From contig JACPNL010000027.1 in the NCBI GenBank assembly GCA_016185505.1, positions 1-37,572 on the forward strand: 37,572 nt of DNA, read 5' to 3'. The translations under genes and the position numbers were made by a program. The notes under the pieces are model-generated. The model was not told the origin of the DNA. It saw only the letters and a program-made list of their open reading frames with translations, and made no database searches. The stretch comes from Candidatus Yanofskyibacteriota bacterium. Its GTDB lineage: Bacteria; Patescibacteriota; Minisyncoccia; 2-02-FULL-40-12; GWA2-44-9. Shown here piece after piece: positions 22,335 to 29,428 of this stretch (its first letter is position 1; every line of letters starts with the position of its first letter).

Positions 22335-24446
22335 TCATATCAAACGAGATGTGATAAATTCTTTTCCAAGAAATAAAACTTGAACTTCACTTGTTCCTTC
22401 AAAAACTCTGAAAACAACAATGTCGCGCTGAAGCATTTCAATCGGGAAATCCGCGATGAATCTATTCCCGCCATGAAGCTGACCTGCTCTGTCAATAACA
22501 TTAAAAGCTGTCTCGGCAGCAAAATATTTGACTGCCGCGGCTTCACTACGCACATCAAGACCCCGGTCAAGTTTCCAAGCAGCATCTAAAACCATATTTT
22601 CAACCGCAAGTAGCTTGGCCCGCATCTCGCCAAATTCTCTCACGGTATTTTGGTGTTCATATAACATTTTTCCAAAAAGCCGGCGGTCTTTGGCATAATT
22701 CCACGCCTCGTCAATTGCCCGCCGCATCATACCGATACAACTTGCCGCAACAGTAATTCTGGAGTGGTTGAATATTTTCATTGTAGCCTTAAAGCCCTTC
22801 TTTTTCCCGTCGCTGCCATCCGCCAAAACATCGGCCTCTGGAACAAAAATATCGTCAAGCGCAAAACTATTCGTTCGTGAAGCATGAATACCCATTTTCT
22901 CTTCCCGCTTAGTAATGGCGAACCCCTTGGAGCCCGTATCCACGATAAATAAACTTAATGTCTTCTGTCCGCCGTCAGGATCAGTTTGGGCGGTAACAAT
23001 TACAAAGTCGGCTATCTCGCCATTGGTGATAAATTGCTTGGATCCTCTAAGCCGCCAGCCGCCCTCAACTTTTTTTGCCATCGTTGAAATATTTGCGATA
23101 TCCGAGCCAATCCCCGGTTCAGTAGTGGCAAAAGCACCGATCTTTTTACCTTCAATAACAGGGATCAGGTATCTTTGTTTTTGATCTTCGTTGCCAAACA
23201 AATAGACCGCTTCCCCGGCTAAACTTGAAGAAGCGCCCATAACTACCGCTGTCGCCGGATGATAATAAGCTAATTCGTCAGCCAAAACACAAACACCAAC
23301 TTTGCCTAATCCAAAACCGCCAACACTCTCCGGAAAACCTGCCCCAAATAAGCCAAGTTCCGCCATTTTACCCAAAAGCTCTTTTGTCACCGTCTCGGTC
23401 TTTTCCATTTGACGAACTTTAGACCAAGTTAACTCTTGCTCGGCAAATTCCCGAATTGTTTGGCGAAGCATTTTATACTCTTCTTTTTCCCACGGCGGAA
23501 CTTCGGCATTTTGGACAACAGTTTCTGTCTTTTGAGCAGAACTTTCTTGACTGCCAACAACCATACTGAAGGAAGGTTTGCGTTTTTGCAGAAACGACGA
23601 AAGTCCTTCCAGCGCATCCGAGGTAAAAAGACAGTTAAGCAGTGCCGGTAACTCCACATCTGACCATGCCTCGGGCATGGGCAATTTTAGTCCTTCGTTA
23701 ACCACACTATTGATCAGATAAGCGGCAAAAGAGGGTTGCTCTTTGGCAAAAGAATTAAAATCTTCACGGCTAATACCCTTAAAGTCCGGTCTTGGGTCAT
23801 TTCTGTCGGCAGACATTTTGACTTCGCTGTTCAAAACCCTATTAACAAACCCGATCACCCCTTTATTAAAATCCTCATCAGCCACAAGTTCGTCCACTAA
23901 ACCAATTGAATACGCGACCTCGGCGTTTATAGCCGCCGACTTGCCGCCTAGGAGCATTTTCAGGGCCAAACGAGGTTCGATGCGCCTTGGTAACCTTTGA
24001 GTCGCGCCTAAACCCGGAATAATACCGTAGTCCACTTCGGGACAAGCAAATGAAATTGTCTGCGAGTCCGACGGCACCACAATAAAGTTGCATGCCAGAG
24101 CCAGCTCAAGGCCACCGCCAAAACAAAAACCATTAACAGCCGCAATAACCGGTTTCTCGCCGCCACTCATCAGGTCAAAATTGCCGTGAAGGGCTTTAAG
24201 CAGTTTTTCTACGGCGCTTCTGTCTCCTGATTTAGCCATGGCAGAAATAAGCTTGATATCTACGCCGGCTGAAAAAGCGAGGCCCTCGCTTTTGACAACA
24301 ACGGCCTTAACCGACTCGTTGTGATAAAGCGGTTTAAAATACTTTTCAAATCCTTCAAGCATTTCTCTCGTCAAAAAATTAAACGGTGGATTTGAGAACT
24401 TAATAACTCCAATATTCCCCACAATTCCAGAAACAACTTCGGCCAT
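22335..24446 (-). CDS. Enoyl-CoA hydratase / acyl-CoA dehydrogenase fusion
   Basis: Protein of 703 residues. Residues 1-about 265 are a crotonase domain: AFSAGVDIKLIS and NGFCFGGGLELALACNF form the oxyanion hole, and CPEVDYGIIPGLGATQRLPR holds one catalytic Glu. The position of the second Glu of true hydratases reads Lys (LALKMLLGG). A linker of about 50 residues follows. Residues about 320-703 are a full acyl-CoA dehydrogenase: FATTEPGIGSDIANIST, GSKQFITNGEIADFV, RRLFGKMLYEHQ and VFRVFEGTSEVQ with the catalytic Glu. The frame is continuous with no stop or shift. I know of no standard enzyme with this order. It could carry two successive beta-oxidation steps in one chain. Confidence 0.92.
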   Translation of the reverse strand: MAEVVSGIVGNIGVIKFSNPPFNFLTREMLEGFEKYFKPLYHNESVKAVVVKSEGLAFSAGVDIKLISAMAKSGDRSAVEKLLKALHGNFDLMSGGEKPVIAAVNGFCFGGGLELALACNFIVVPSDSQTISFACPEVDYGIIPGLGATQRLPRRIEPRLALKMLLGGKSAAINAEVAYSIGLVDELVADEDFNKGVIGFVNRVLNSEVKMSADRNDPRPDFKGISREDFNSFAKEQPSFAAYLINSVVNEGLKLPMPEAWSDVELPALLNCLFTSDALEGLSSFLQKRKPSFSMVVGSQESSAQKTETVVQNAEVPPWEKEEYKMLRQTIREFAEQELTWSKVRQMEKTETVTKELLGKMAELGLFGAGFPESVGGFGLGKVGVCVLADELAYYHPATAVVMGASSSLAGEAVYLFGNEDQKQRYLIPVIEGKKIGAFATTEPGIGSDIANISTMAKKVEGGWRLRGSKQFITNGEIADFVIVTAQTDPDGGQKTLSLFIVDTGSKGFAITKREEKMGIHASRTNSFALDDIFVPEADVLADGSDGKKKGFKATMKIFNHSRITVAASCIGMMRRAIDEAWNYAKDRRLFGKMLYEHQNTVREFGEMRAKLLAVENMVLDAAWKLDRGLDVRSEAAAVKYFAAETAFNVIDRAGQLHGGNRFIADFPIEMLQRDIVVFRVFEGTSEVQVLFLGKEFITSRLI

Positions 24447-24532
24447 TTTCGAACTCCGATTGTCAAGTTACTTGCTGTTTATATACAACAAACCGATTGG
24501 AGAGTCAACACATAGAAAATAACGCCTAAAAC

Positions 24533-24556
24533 AAAAACGGCAAAAGCCGTTTTTTA
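24533..24556 (-). terminator. Terminator after 3-hydroxyacyl-CoA dehydrogenase gene
   Basis: AAAACGGC-TTTT-GCCGTTTTTG hairpin with U-run on the minus strand; it overlaps the gene's stop codon. Confidence 0.8.
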
Positions 24557-25759
24557 CAACAATATTTCATAGAATTTCTCACCTCTAACCGCCATATCCA
24601 CAAGCATCTGTGCCGGTTTGAATCTTGGCCCATAAATTTGAACATAGCCATTCAACTGCTTGACGAGAGTTGAAGCTCCAAGCTTGCTAATATGATGCAA
24701 GGGGCCGTCCTTTGGAAAACCGATGCCGATTTTTGCCCCGGTTTCAATTTCGTTTTTAGACGTAACGCCGTCCTGAAGAGCCTGAACCGACTCGTTCAAA
24801 AATCTAGCCGTCATTCTTTCAAAAACCTTTTGGGCGGAAACTATTGGCCGCGAACCGTAAATCCTCTGAAGAAAAGCGTTCAGGGGTTCGTGGCCGCCTT
24901 TCATGTCATAAAAACCGACACCGGCTTTTTCACCCAAACGACCGGCATCAACCAACGCCTTGAACAAGGTCCCAAGCTGTATCTTCTCCGGATATGCCCG
25001 AGACAAGAATTCGGCAACAAGATACGCTGTATCCAGACCAACCACATCCAATACTCCGAACGGTCCCATCGGCCAGCCGAAATTTCTCGCTTCAGCATCA
25101 ATAGCTTCAAACGAAACGTCACTCTGCTCAAGAGCCATAACGGCCTCGCCCAGATACGGTAGCAATAGACAATTGACCAGAAAACCGAACCGATCCTTGA
25201 CGCGTATAGTCTTCTTTCCTAAAGTAGCTCTGGAGAATTTCTCAACCGTATCCATTGTGTCGCTGGAAGTACTGCCTCCACGAACCAATTCCACTAACAT
25301 CCTCTGATTACTGGTTGGAGGATTGAAAAAATGCATACCCACAACTTTATCCGGGCGCTTTGTTGCCCTGGCAATTTCAGTAATCGGCAAAGAAGAAGTA
25401 TTGGACGCGAGAATTACATGCTCCGGCATAATTCTGTCCAGTTCGAAAAACAACTCCTTTTTCCATTCCATGTTTTCGGGGATAGCTTCAATAATCAAAT
25501 CGGTATTAACCAGATCCTGAATACTATAAGTTACGGTCAAATAAGATTTCTGCTGATCAAGGACACTCCGTTCCTTTGTATAGCCTAGATCAAACCATTT
25601 CTGAAAACGATCGTGAAGGCTTTTCTCTACTTTTTGGGCTAACTCCGGACTTTCTTCCTTTAGAACTACTGGCCGATTACAACGAATAGTCAAGGCTGTA
25701 ATGCCGCCGCCCATCGTTCCACCGCCAACGACGCCAACTGTACGAATAGCATAACCCAT
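24554..25759 (-). CDS. 3-hydroxyacyl-CoA dehydrogenase
   Basis: Protein of 401 residues. The NAD-binding GVVGGGTMGGGI is at 9-20. The catalytic region has SNTSSLPITEIA and HFFNPPTSNQRMLVE. Two C-terminal helical domains follow (GFLVNCLLLPYLGEA...; KAGVGFYD; then a second copy from RFLNESVQALQDG). Having both C-terminal domains is like the dehydrogenase half of FadB, whose hydratase half is here in a separate fused protein. It makes 3-ketoacyl-CoA from 3-hydroxyacyl-CoA. Confidence 0.95.
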   Translation of the reverse strand: MGYAIRTVGVVGGGTMGGGITALTIRCNRPVVLKEESPELAQKVEKSLHDRFQKWFDLGYTKERSVLDQQKSYLTVTYSIQDLVNTDLIIEAIPENMEWKKELFFELDRIMPEHVILASNTSSLPITEIARATKRPDKVVGMHFFNPPTSNQRMLVELVRGGSTSSDTMDTVEKFSRATLGKKTIRVKDRFGFLVNCLLLPYLGEAVMALEQSDVSFEAIDAEARNFGWPMGPFGVLDVVGLDTAYLVAEFLSRAYPEKIQLGTLFKALVDAGRLGEKAGVGFYDMKGGHEPLNAFLQRIYGSRPIVSAQKVFERMTARFLNESVQALQDGVTSKNEIETGAKIGIGFPKDGPLHHISKLGASTLVKQLNGYVQIYGPRFKPAQMLVDMAVRGEKFYEILL

Positions 25760-25809
25760 TGAAATACTCCTAATTTCAAGCTACTGCCGATAACTTACAG
25801 AAAATAAAA

Positions 25810-25831
25810 AAGACAGTCAAATGACTGTCTT
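25810..25831 (-). terminator. Terminator after thiolase gene
   Basis: AAGACAGTC-ATTT-GACTGTCTT hairpin, followed by TTTTTATTTT on the minus strand. The stem touches the stop codon. Confidence 0.8.
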
Positions 25832-27092
25832 AAACAAACCTTTTTATAACAAGTGCTATCCCTTGGCCATTGCCGACACAGAGCGAGACCAAACCATAAT
25901 CCTTTTTGAAATCATGAAGTATATGGATAAGGGTTGTAAGCAATTTTGCGCCGGATGTTCCGACCGGATGGCCAAGAGCAACCGCCCCGCCTCGAATGTT
26001 TAATCTATCGCCAGGAATTTGGAAATGTTTTTTTGTCGCCAAAACTACTCCGGCAAAGGCCTCATTAATTTCAAAAAAATCGATCTGACCTTCGGTCAAT
26101 CCGGCCATTTTGAGGGCCTTGGGAATTGCCCAGATAGGACCTTCGCCCATATGAGACGGATCACCGGCCGCTTTACCGTAACCAAGGATTTCTGCTTCAA
26201 GTGTAACTCCCAGTTCCAGGGCTCTCTCAAGTTCCATAACCAGAAAGCTGGCCGCGCCGTCATTGACCGTACAGCTATTAGCCGGAGTGATAGTGCCGTC
26301 TTTTTTAAAATAAGATTTTAAAGTAGCCAGTTTACTAACCGTAAGAGTGGGATTTGGACCTTCGTCTTCATAAATCTCACTTTCCCTAATATCTCCCAAC
26401 ATTCCTTTTTCAATTGATTTAACGGGCACAATTTCTGTTTCAAATTTACCGGAAGAAATGGCCTCGTAAGCTCGCGTGTGGGATTCAACGGCAAAAAGAT
26501 CTTGCTCTTCTCTCGAAACTCCATACTTCTCAACTGTATTTTCCGCAATCCGGCCCATCAATTCACCGGTTAAAGGGTCTCGCAAACCGTGAACAAGAGA
26601 ATCTTCAAGCAATGAGTCTCTCATCTTAGAACCGGACCCACGCTCCAAGAGCATTGGTGAATTAGACATACTTTCCGTTCCACCAACTAGAACCACTCTG
26701 GAATCGCCTGCAACAATTTCATGGACTGCCGAGATAACCGCTTGAACGCCGGAACCACAGTTAAAACTTGGGGTAAAGGCGGTAATATTTCTTGCTCTAG
26801 ATTTTTCTACAACTTCCTCCTTCAGATATTCGCCTTTGTTATAAGTATCGACCGCGTCATCGGGTAAACCAGCTAAAAGTATCGCTACCCGAGCCACATT
26901 CATCGCATTTGGAGAATGGACACAAGTACTGGCTACAACACTATCAATGTTCTCTATTTGGATTCCGGCTTTTTCAAGACTTCCCTTAAAACAAGTTCTC
27001 AATAATTCCTGAGCTTTAACGCTCTTTAGCCGGCCAGCAAACCTACCTACCGGCGTGCGGCAAGAACCAGAAATGACTATTCTTTTATTCAT
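25830..27092 (-). CDS. Acetyl-CoA acyltransferase (thiolase)
   Basis: The ATG at 27090-27092 (MNKRIVISGSCRTPVGRFAG) is chosen, with GGAAGGGTAAG upstream; the 42 residues before it in the frame have no family match. The 420-residue product has the nucleophile Cys in FNCGSGVQAV, NEAFAGVVL, the His in GGAVALGHPVGTSGAK and the acid Cys in LCVGNGQGIA. Between LLAGLPDDAV and the Cys there are about 20 extra residues (TYNKGEYLKEEVVEKSRARN). It cleaves 3-ketoacyl-CoA, or condenses acetyl-CoA in the other direction. First gene of the beta-oxidation block. Confidence 0.94.
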   Translation of the reverse strand: MNKRIVISGSCRTPVGRFAGRLKSVKAQELLRTCFKGSLEKAGIQIENIDSVVASTCVHSPNAMNVARVAILLAGLPDDAVDTYNKGEYLKEEVVEKSRARNITAFTPSFNCGSGVQAVISAVHEIVAGDSRVVLVGGTESMSNSPMLLERGSGSKMRDSLLEDSLVHGLRDPLTGELMGRIAENTVEKYGVSREEQDLFAVESHTRAYEAISSGKFETEIVPVKSIEKGMLGDIRESEIYEDEGPNPTLTVSKLATLKSYFKKDGTITPANSCTVNDGAASFLVMELERALELGVTLEAEILGYGKAAGDPSHMGEGPIWAIPKALKMAGLTEGQIDFFEINEAFAGVVLATKKHFQIPGDRLNIRGGAVALGHPVGTSGAKLLTTLIHILHDFKKDYGLVSLCVGNGQGIALVIKRFV

Positions 27093-27242
27093 CTTACCCT
27101 TCCAATTTTCAAAGAAATTAACCTTAACATAGACGTGAATAAACAGGTTGTCAAGTTTCAGTTCGGGTAAGCAAACTCCCGCCAGGAAGTGAATTTTTGA
27201 GCTACGGTCTAACCGCAAAAGCAGAGTTAACTCAAAAATCTC

Positions 27243-27271
27243 TTGTCAAAATTTAAATAATATGGTAACAT
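27243..27271 (+). promoter_or_regulatory. Possible promoter of UDG gene
   Basis: TTGTCA (27243-27248) and TAACAT (27266-27271) are 17 bases apart. The ATG lies only 9 bases after the second box, so the mRNA would have almost no leader; no Shine-Dalgarno is visible. Confidence 0.4.
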
Positions 27272-27280
27272 GGCAACATC

Positions 27281-27832
27281 ATGCCTAATGCTCAAGAATT
27301 ACAACATGTGCATACGGCTTTAAAGAAAAAATTCTCAAATAGAAAATTGATTTTCGGAAGGGGTTCTATTGGCTCAAAAATCGTTATCGTTACCGATCAC
27401 CCCGGAGCTGAAGGAGCAAAAGAAGGAAAACCCATCGCCGGAAACAACCAAAAACTGATTAATAAATTGCTTCGTTCCGCAGGCGTAGAACCAAATAAAG
27501 TTTACATCACCAACGTCATCAAATACCACCCTGAAAACAAAAAACCCACACCGAAAGAGATCAAATCATACGTTCCATTTCTCAAGGAAGAGATAAAAAC
27601 GGTGGGGCCGAAAGTAGTAGTCACTTTGGGTGACATAGCCCTCAACGGGATTGGTTTAAGGCAACCGCTTCATAACATCCACGGCAGGCCGTTCAACTTC
27701 GGCAGTTACACTCTGCTGGCCACTTTCCACCCCGAAACGGCGGCCAAAGACCCGGAAATTCATACGCTCCTGGCAACAGACATCTCGAAGATCAAAAAGA
27801 TAGTAGCTGAATCGGATAAAGAACAAGCATAA
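27281..27832 (+). CDS. Uracil-DNA glycosylase superfamily protein, cysteine-free
   Basis: Protein of 183 residues resembling family 4/5 UDGs. Motif 1 reads VIVTDHPGAEGAKEGKPIAG (where family 4 has GEAPG-x-x-E-D-x-x-G-x-P-F). YITNVIKYHPENKKPTPKEI matches the YITNVVKC.P.....P segment. VVVTLGDIAL and the late LLATFHPETA match the LG and HP motifs. It contains no cysteine at all, so the 4Fe-4S cluster of families 4 and 5 is absent. Base excision of uracil is likely but substrate is unproven. Confidence 0.82.
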   Translation: MPNAQELQHVHTALKKKFSNRKLIFGRGSIGSKIVIVTDHPGAEGAKEGKPIAGNNQKLINKLLRSAGVEPNKVYITNVIKYHPENKKPTPKEIKSYVPFLKEEIKTVGPKVVVTLGDIALNGIGLRQPLHNIHGRPFNFGSYTLLATFHPETAAKDPEIHTLLATDISKIKKIVAESDKEQA

Positions 27833-27859
27833 CAAAAATCCCCTCGGGGGATTTTTGTT
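27831..27859. terminator. Bidirectional terminator between UDG and transketolase genes
   Basis: AACAAAAATCCCC-TCG-GGGGATTTTTGTT is a perfect 13-bp stem serving convergent genes. Repeats of TACTTACTACTTTC lie beside it at 27868-27900. Confidence 0.85.
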
Positions 27860-27883
27860 ATTGTTAAAATTCCCAACTACTTA

Positions 27884-28909
27884 CTACTTTCTACTTACTA
27901 CTTTCTTTACTGCTTTTTTTATACTTTCCACATCCATACCGAAATGTTTGATGAGTTCTTCGGCGTTGCCTGATTCCCCAAACCTGTTTTGAACTCCAAT
28001 ATACTCTTGCGGAGTCGGATAATTTCTTGATAAGACCTCGGCAACCGCCGAACCAAGCCCGCCGTTTACCTGATGCTCTTCAACCGTTACAACGGCTCCG
28101 GTTTTTTTCGCCGCTTCAATAATTGTTTTTTCGTCCAACGGTTTCACGGTATGAGAATTTATAACCAAACATTCTATCCCCTCTTTGGATAGTTCTTCGG
28201 CCGCCAAAAGCGCGTTATATAATAACATGCCACATCCGACGATAGCGCAGCTATTCGCCCCGACCGGAACTCCGACCGAAAGCGTCGGAGAAGCGTCGGG
28301 GTTAATATCTCTGAACACCTCTGCCCTCCCCACTTCGAACGGCGTATCTTCTGTCGTAAAAACAGGAGACTTTTCTCTCCCTATTCTCAAATAAGACGGC
28401 TTATCGTTAAATGCTATCGCGACAGTCGCTTTCCGGGCTTCTACCGCGTCGCAAGGCACAACGACCACCATCGGCGGCTGGACACGCATTAAAGCAATAT
28501 CTTCAAGCGCTTGATGTGTCGCGCCATCCGGCCCTACAGAAATTCCGGCATGAGCCCCTACAATTTTAACCGGTACGTTGTTTATGGAAATATTAGTCCT
28601 TATCTGCTCATTGTTTCTTCCCGGGCTGAATGTGGCGTATGAGGAGATAAAAGGTATCTTGCCGTAGTTAGCCATACCGGAGGCCAAAAGAGCCAAATTC
28701 TGTTCGGCTACGCCAACTTGGACGAATCTTTCGGGAAATTTCTCCGCGAACCAATGCGACCGCGTTGACTCGGTCAGGTCAGCGCAAAGAACAACAACCC
28801 TTTCGTCTTTTTCTCCCGCTTCAACGACGCCCTTACCATAGCCGTCGCGAGTCGGCACCATCTCGGGTTTACTCAAATCGGAAATTAGTTTTGCGTTTTT
28901 GTTAAACAT
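27884..28909 (-). CDS. tktB: Transketolase, C-terminal subunit
   Basis: Protein of 341 residues covering the pyrimidine-binding and C-terminal domains. It shows KDERVVVLCADLTEST, RFVQVGVAEQNLALLASGMA with the catalytic Glu, and GPDGATHQALEDIALMR. The late TVKPLDEKTIIEAAKKTG, VTVEEHQVNGGLGSAVAEVL part is the C-terminal domain. It pairs with the N-terminal subunit encoded at 29429-30349. A palindromic element (28258-28301) adds about 16 residues (NPDASPTLSVGVPVG) just before CAIVGCGMLLYNAL. Confidence 0.94.
   Translation of the reverse strand: MFNKNAKLISDLSKPEMVPTRDGYGKGVVEAGEKDERVVVLCADLTESTRSHWFAEKFPERFVQVGVAEQNLALLASGMANYGKIPFISSYATFSPGRNNEQIRTNISINNVPVKIVGAHAGISVGPDGATHQALEDIALMRVQPPMVVVVPCDAVEARKATVAIAFNDKPSYLRIGREKSPVFTTEDTPFEVGRAEVFRDINPDASPTLSVGVPVGANSCAIVGCGMLLYNALLAAEELSKEGIECLVINSHTVKPLDEKTIIEAAKKTGAVVTVEEHQVNGGLGSAVAEVLSRNYPTPQEYIGVQNRFGESGNAEELIKHFGMDVESIKKAVKKVVSRK
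28258..28301 (-). repeat. In-frame palindromic element, family A variant (transketolase C gene)
   Basis: Outer arms CCCCGAC/GTCGGGG enclose inner arms CTCCGAC/GTCGGAG. The same four arms occur side by side in the pth and trmH copies; here they are nested. Confidence 0.75.
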
Positions 28910-28910
28910 A

Positions 28911-29022
28911 CTACCTACTAATTACAAATTTTAACTAATTTACAAATCTACAAATTACCAAGAGTACGAACATACAAACTTATTAGTAGATTCGTATATT
29001 CGTACAGATTCGTAATTCGTAG
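28911..29022. repeat. Low-complexity inverted repeat, TACGAATT/TACAAATC theme
   Basis: Units ACAAATTTTAACTAATTTAC, ACAAATCTACAAATTACC on the left and TAGATTCGTATATTCGTACA, GATTCGTAATTCGTAG on the right. A similar block occurs at 29345-29426, so the Cys-rich membrane gene is bracketed. Confidence 0.55.
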
Positions 29023-29024
29023 GG

Positions 29025-29339
29025 CTAGCGGCATCTATCGCAATCCCCGCACTTGCATCCTGCTTCGTGACTGCAAACTTTACCGCTTCCCCCGCTCTTC
29101 ATATCGCAACTGGCGCAGTTTCCGCAACCGCTACCTCCGCAACAGCATCCGCAGTGTTTCATGCCAAATGACATTAAACTTAAAATAACCACAGACCATG
29201 CGTAGAACAATGGGTCATATCCCCAGACTGGCACCCCTTTCAGACCTGACCAAAAGAATATAACACCGGCTACCCAAACCAGTAACATCAAAATTTTCTC
29301 TCCCCAATGATGCCCGCATTTACAATTTCCTTTATACAT
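29025..29339 (-). CDS. Small membrane protein with Cys-rich tail
   Basis: Protein of 104 residues with GGAGGTG upstream of the ATG. Two membrane segments are visible (about 17-34 and 43-60). The C-terminal 45 residues contain about 14 Cys with Gly and Ser (HCGCCCGGSGCGNC, CSHEAGCKCGDCDRC), suited to metal binding. It sits between the two transketolase subunit genes and would be co-transcribed with them, but a functional link is not evident. I do not recognise the family. Confidence 0.72.
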   Translation of the reverse strand: MYKGNCKCGHHWGEKILMLLVWVAGVIFFWSGLKGVPVWGYDPLFYAWSVVILSLMSFGMKHCGCCCGGSGCGNCASCDMKSGGSGKVCSHEAGCKCGDCDRCR

Positions 29340-29344
29340 ATAAC

Positions 29345-29426
29345 ACCTCCAATCTTACCTACGAATTACTAATCTTGTACGAATTTACGAATTCGTATAT
29401 TCGTAAAGGATTCGTATTTCGTAGAT
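29345..29426. repeat. Low-complexity repeat, ACGAATT theme
   Basis: ACGAATTACTAATCTTGTAC, GAATTTACGAATTCGTATAT and TCGTAAAGGATTCGTATTTC fold back on each other. It lies upstream of the Cys-rich membrane gene. Confidence 0.5.
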
Positions 29427-29428
29427 TA

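Noticed and set aside
22335-25759. A broken FadB gene
   Set aside because: The hydratase and 3-hydroxyacyl-CoA dehydrogenase are in separate intact genes, and the hydratase is joined to a different complete enzyme, so this is an arrangement rather than a breakage.
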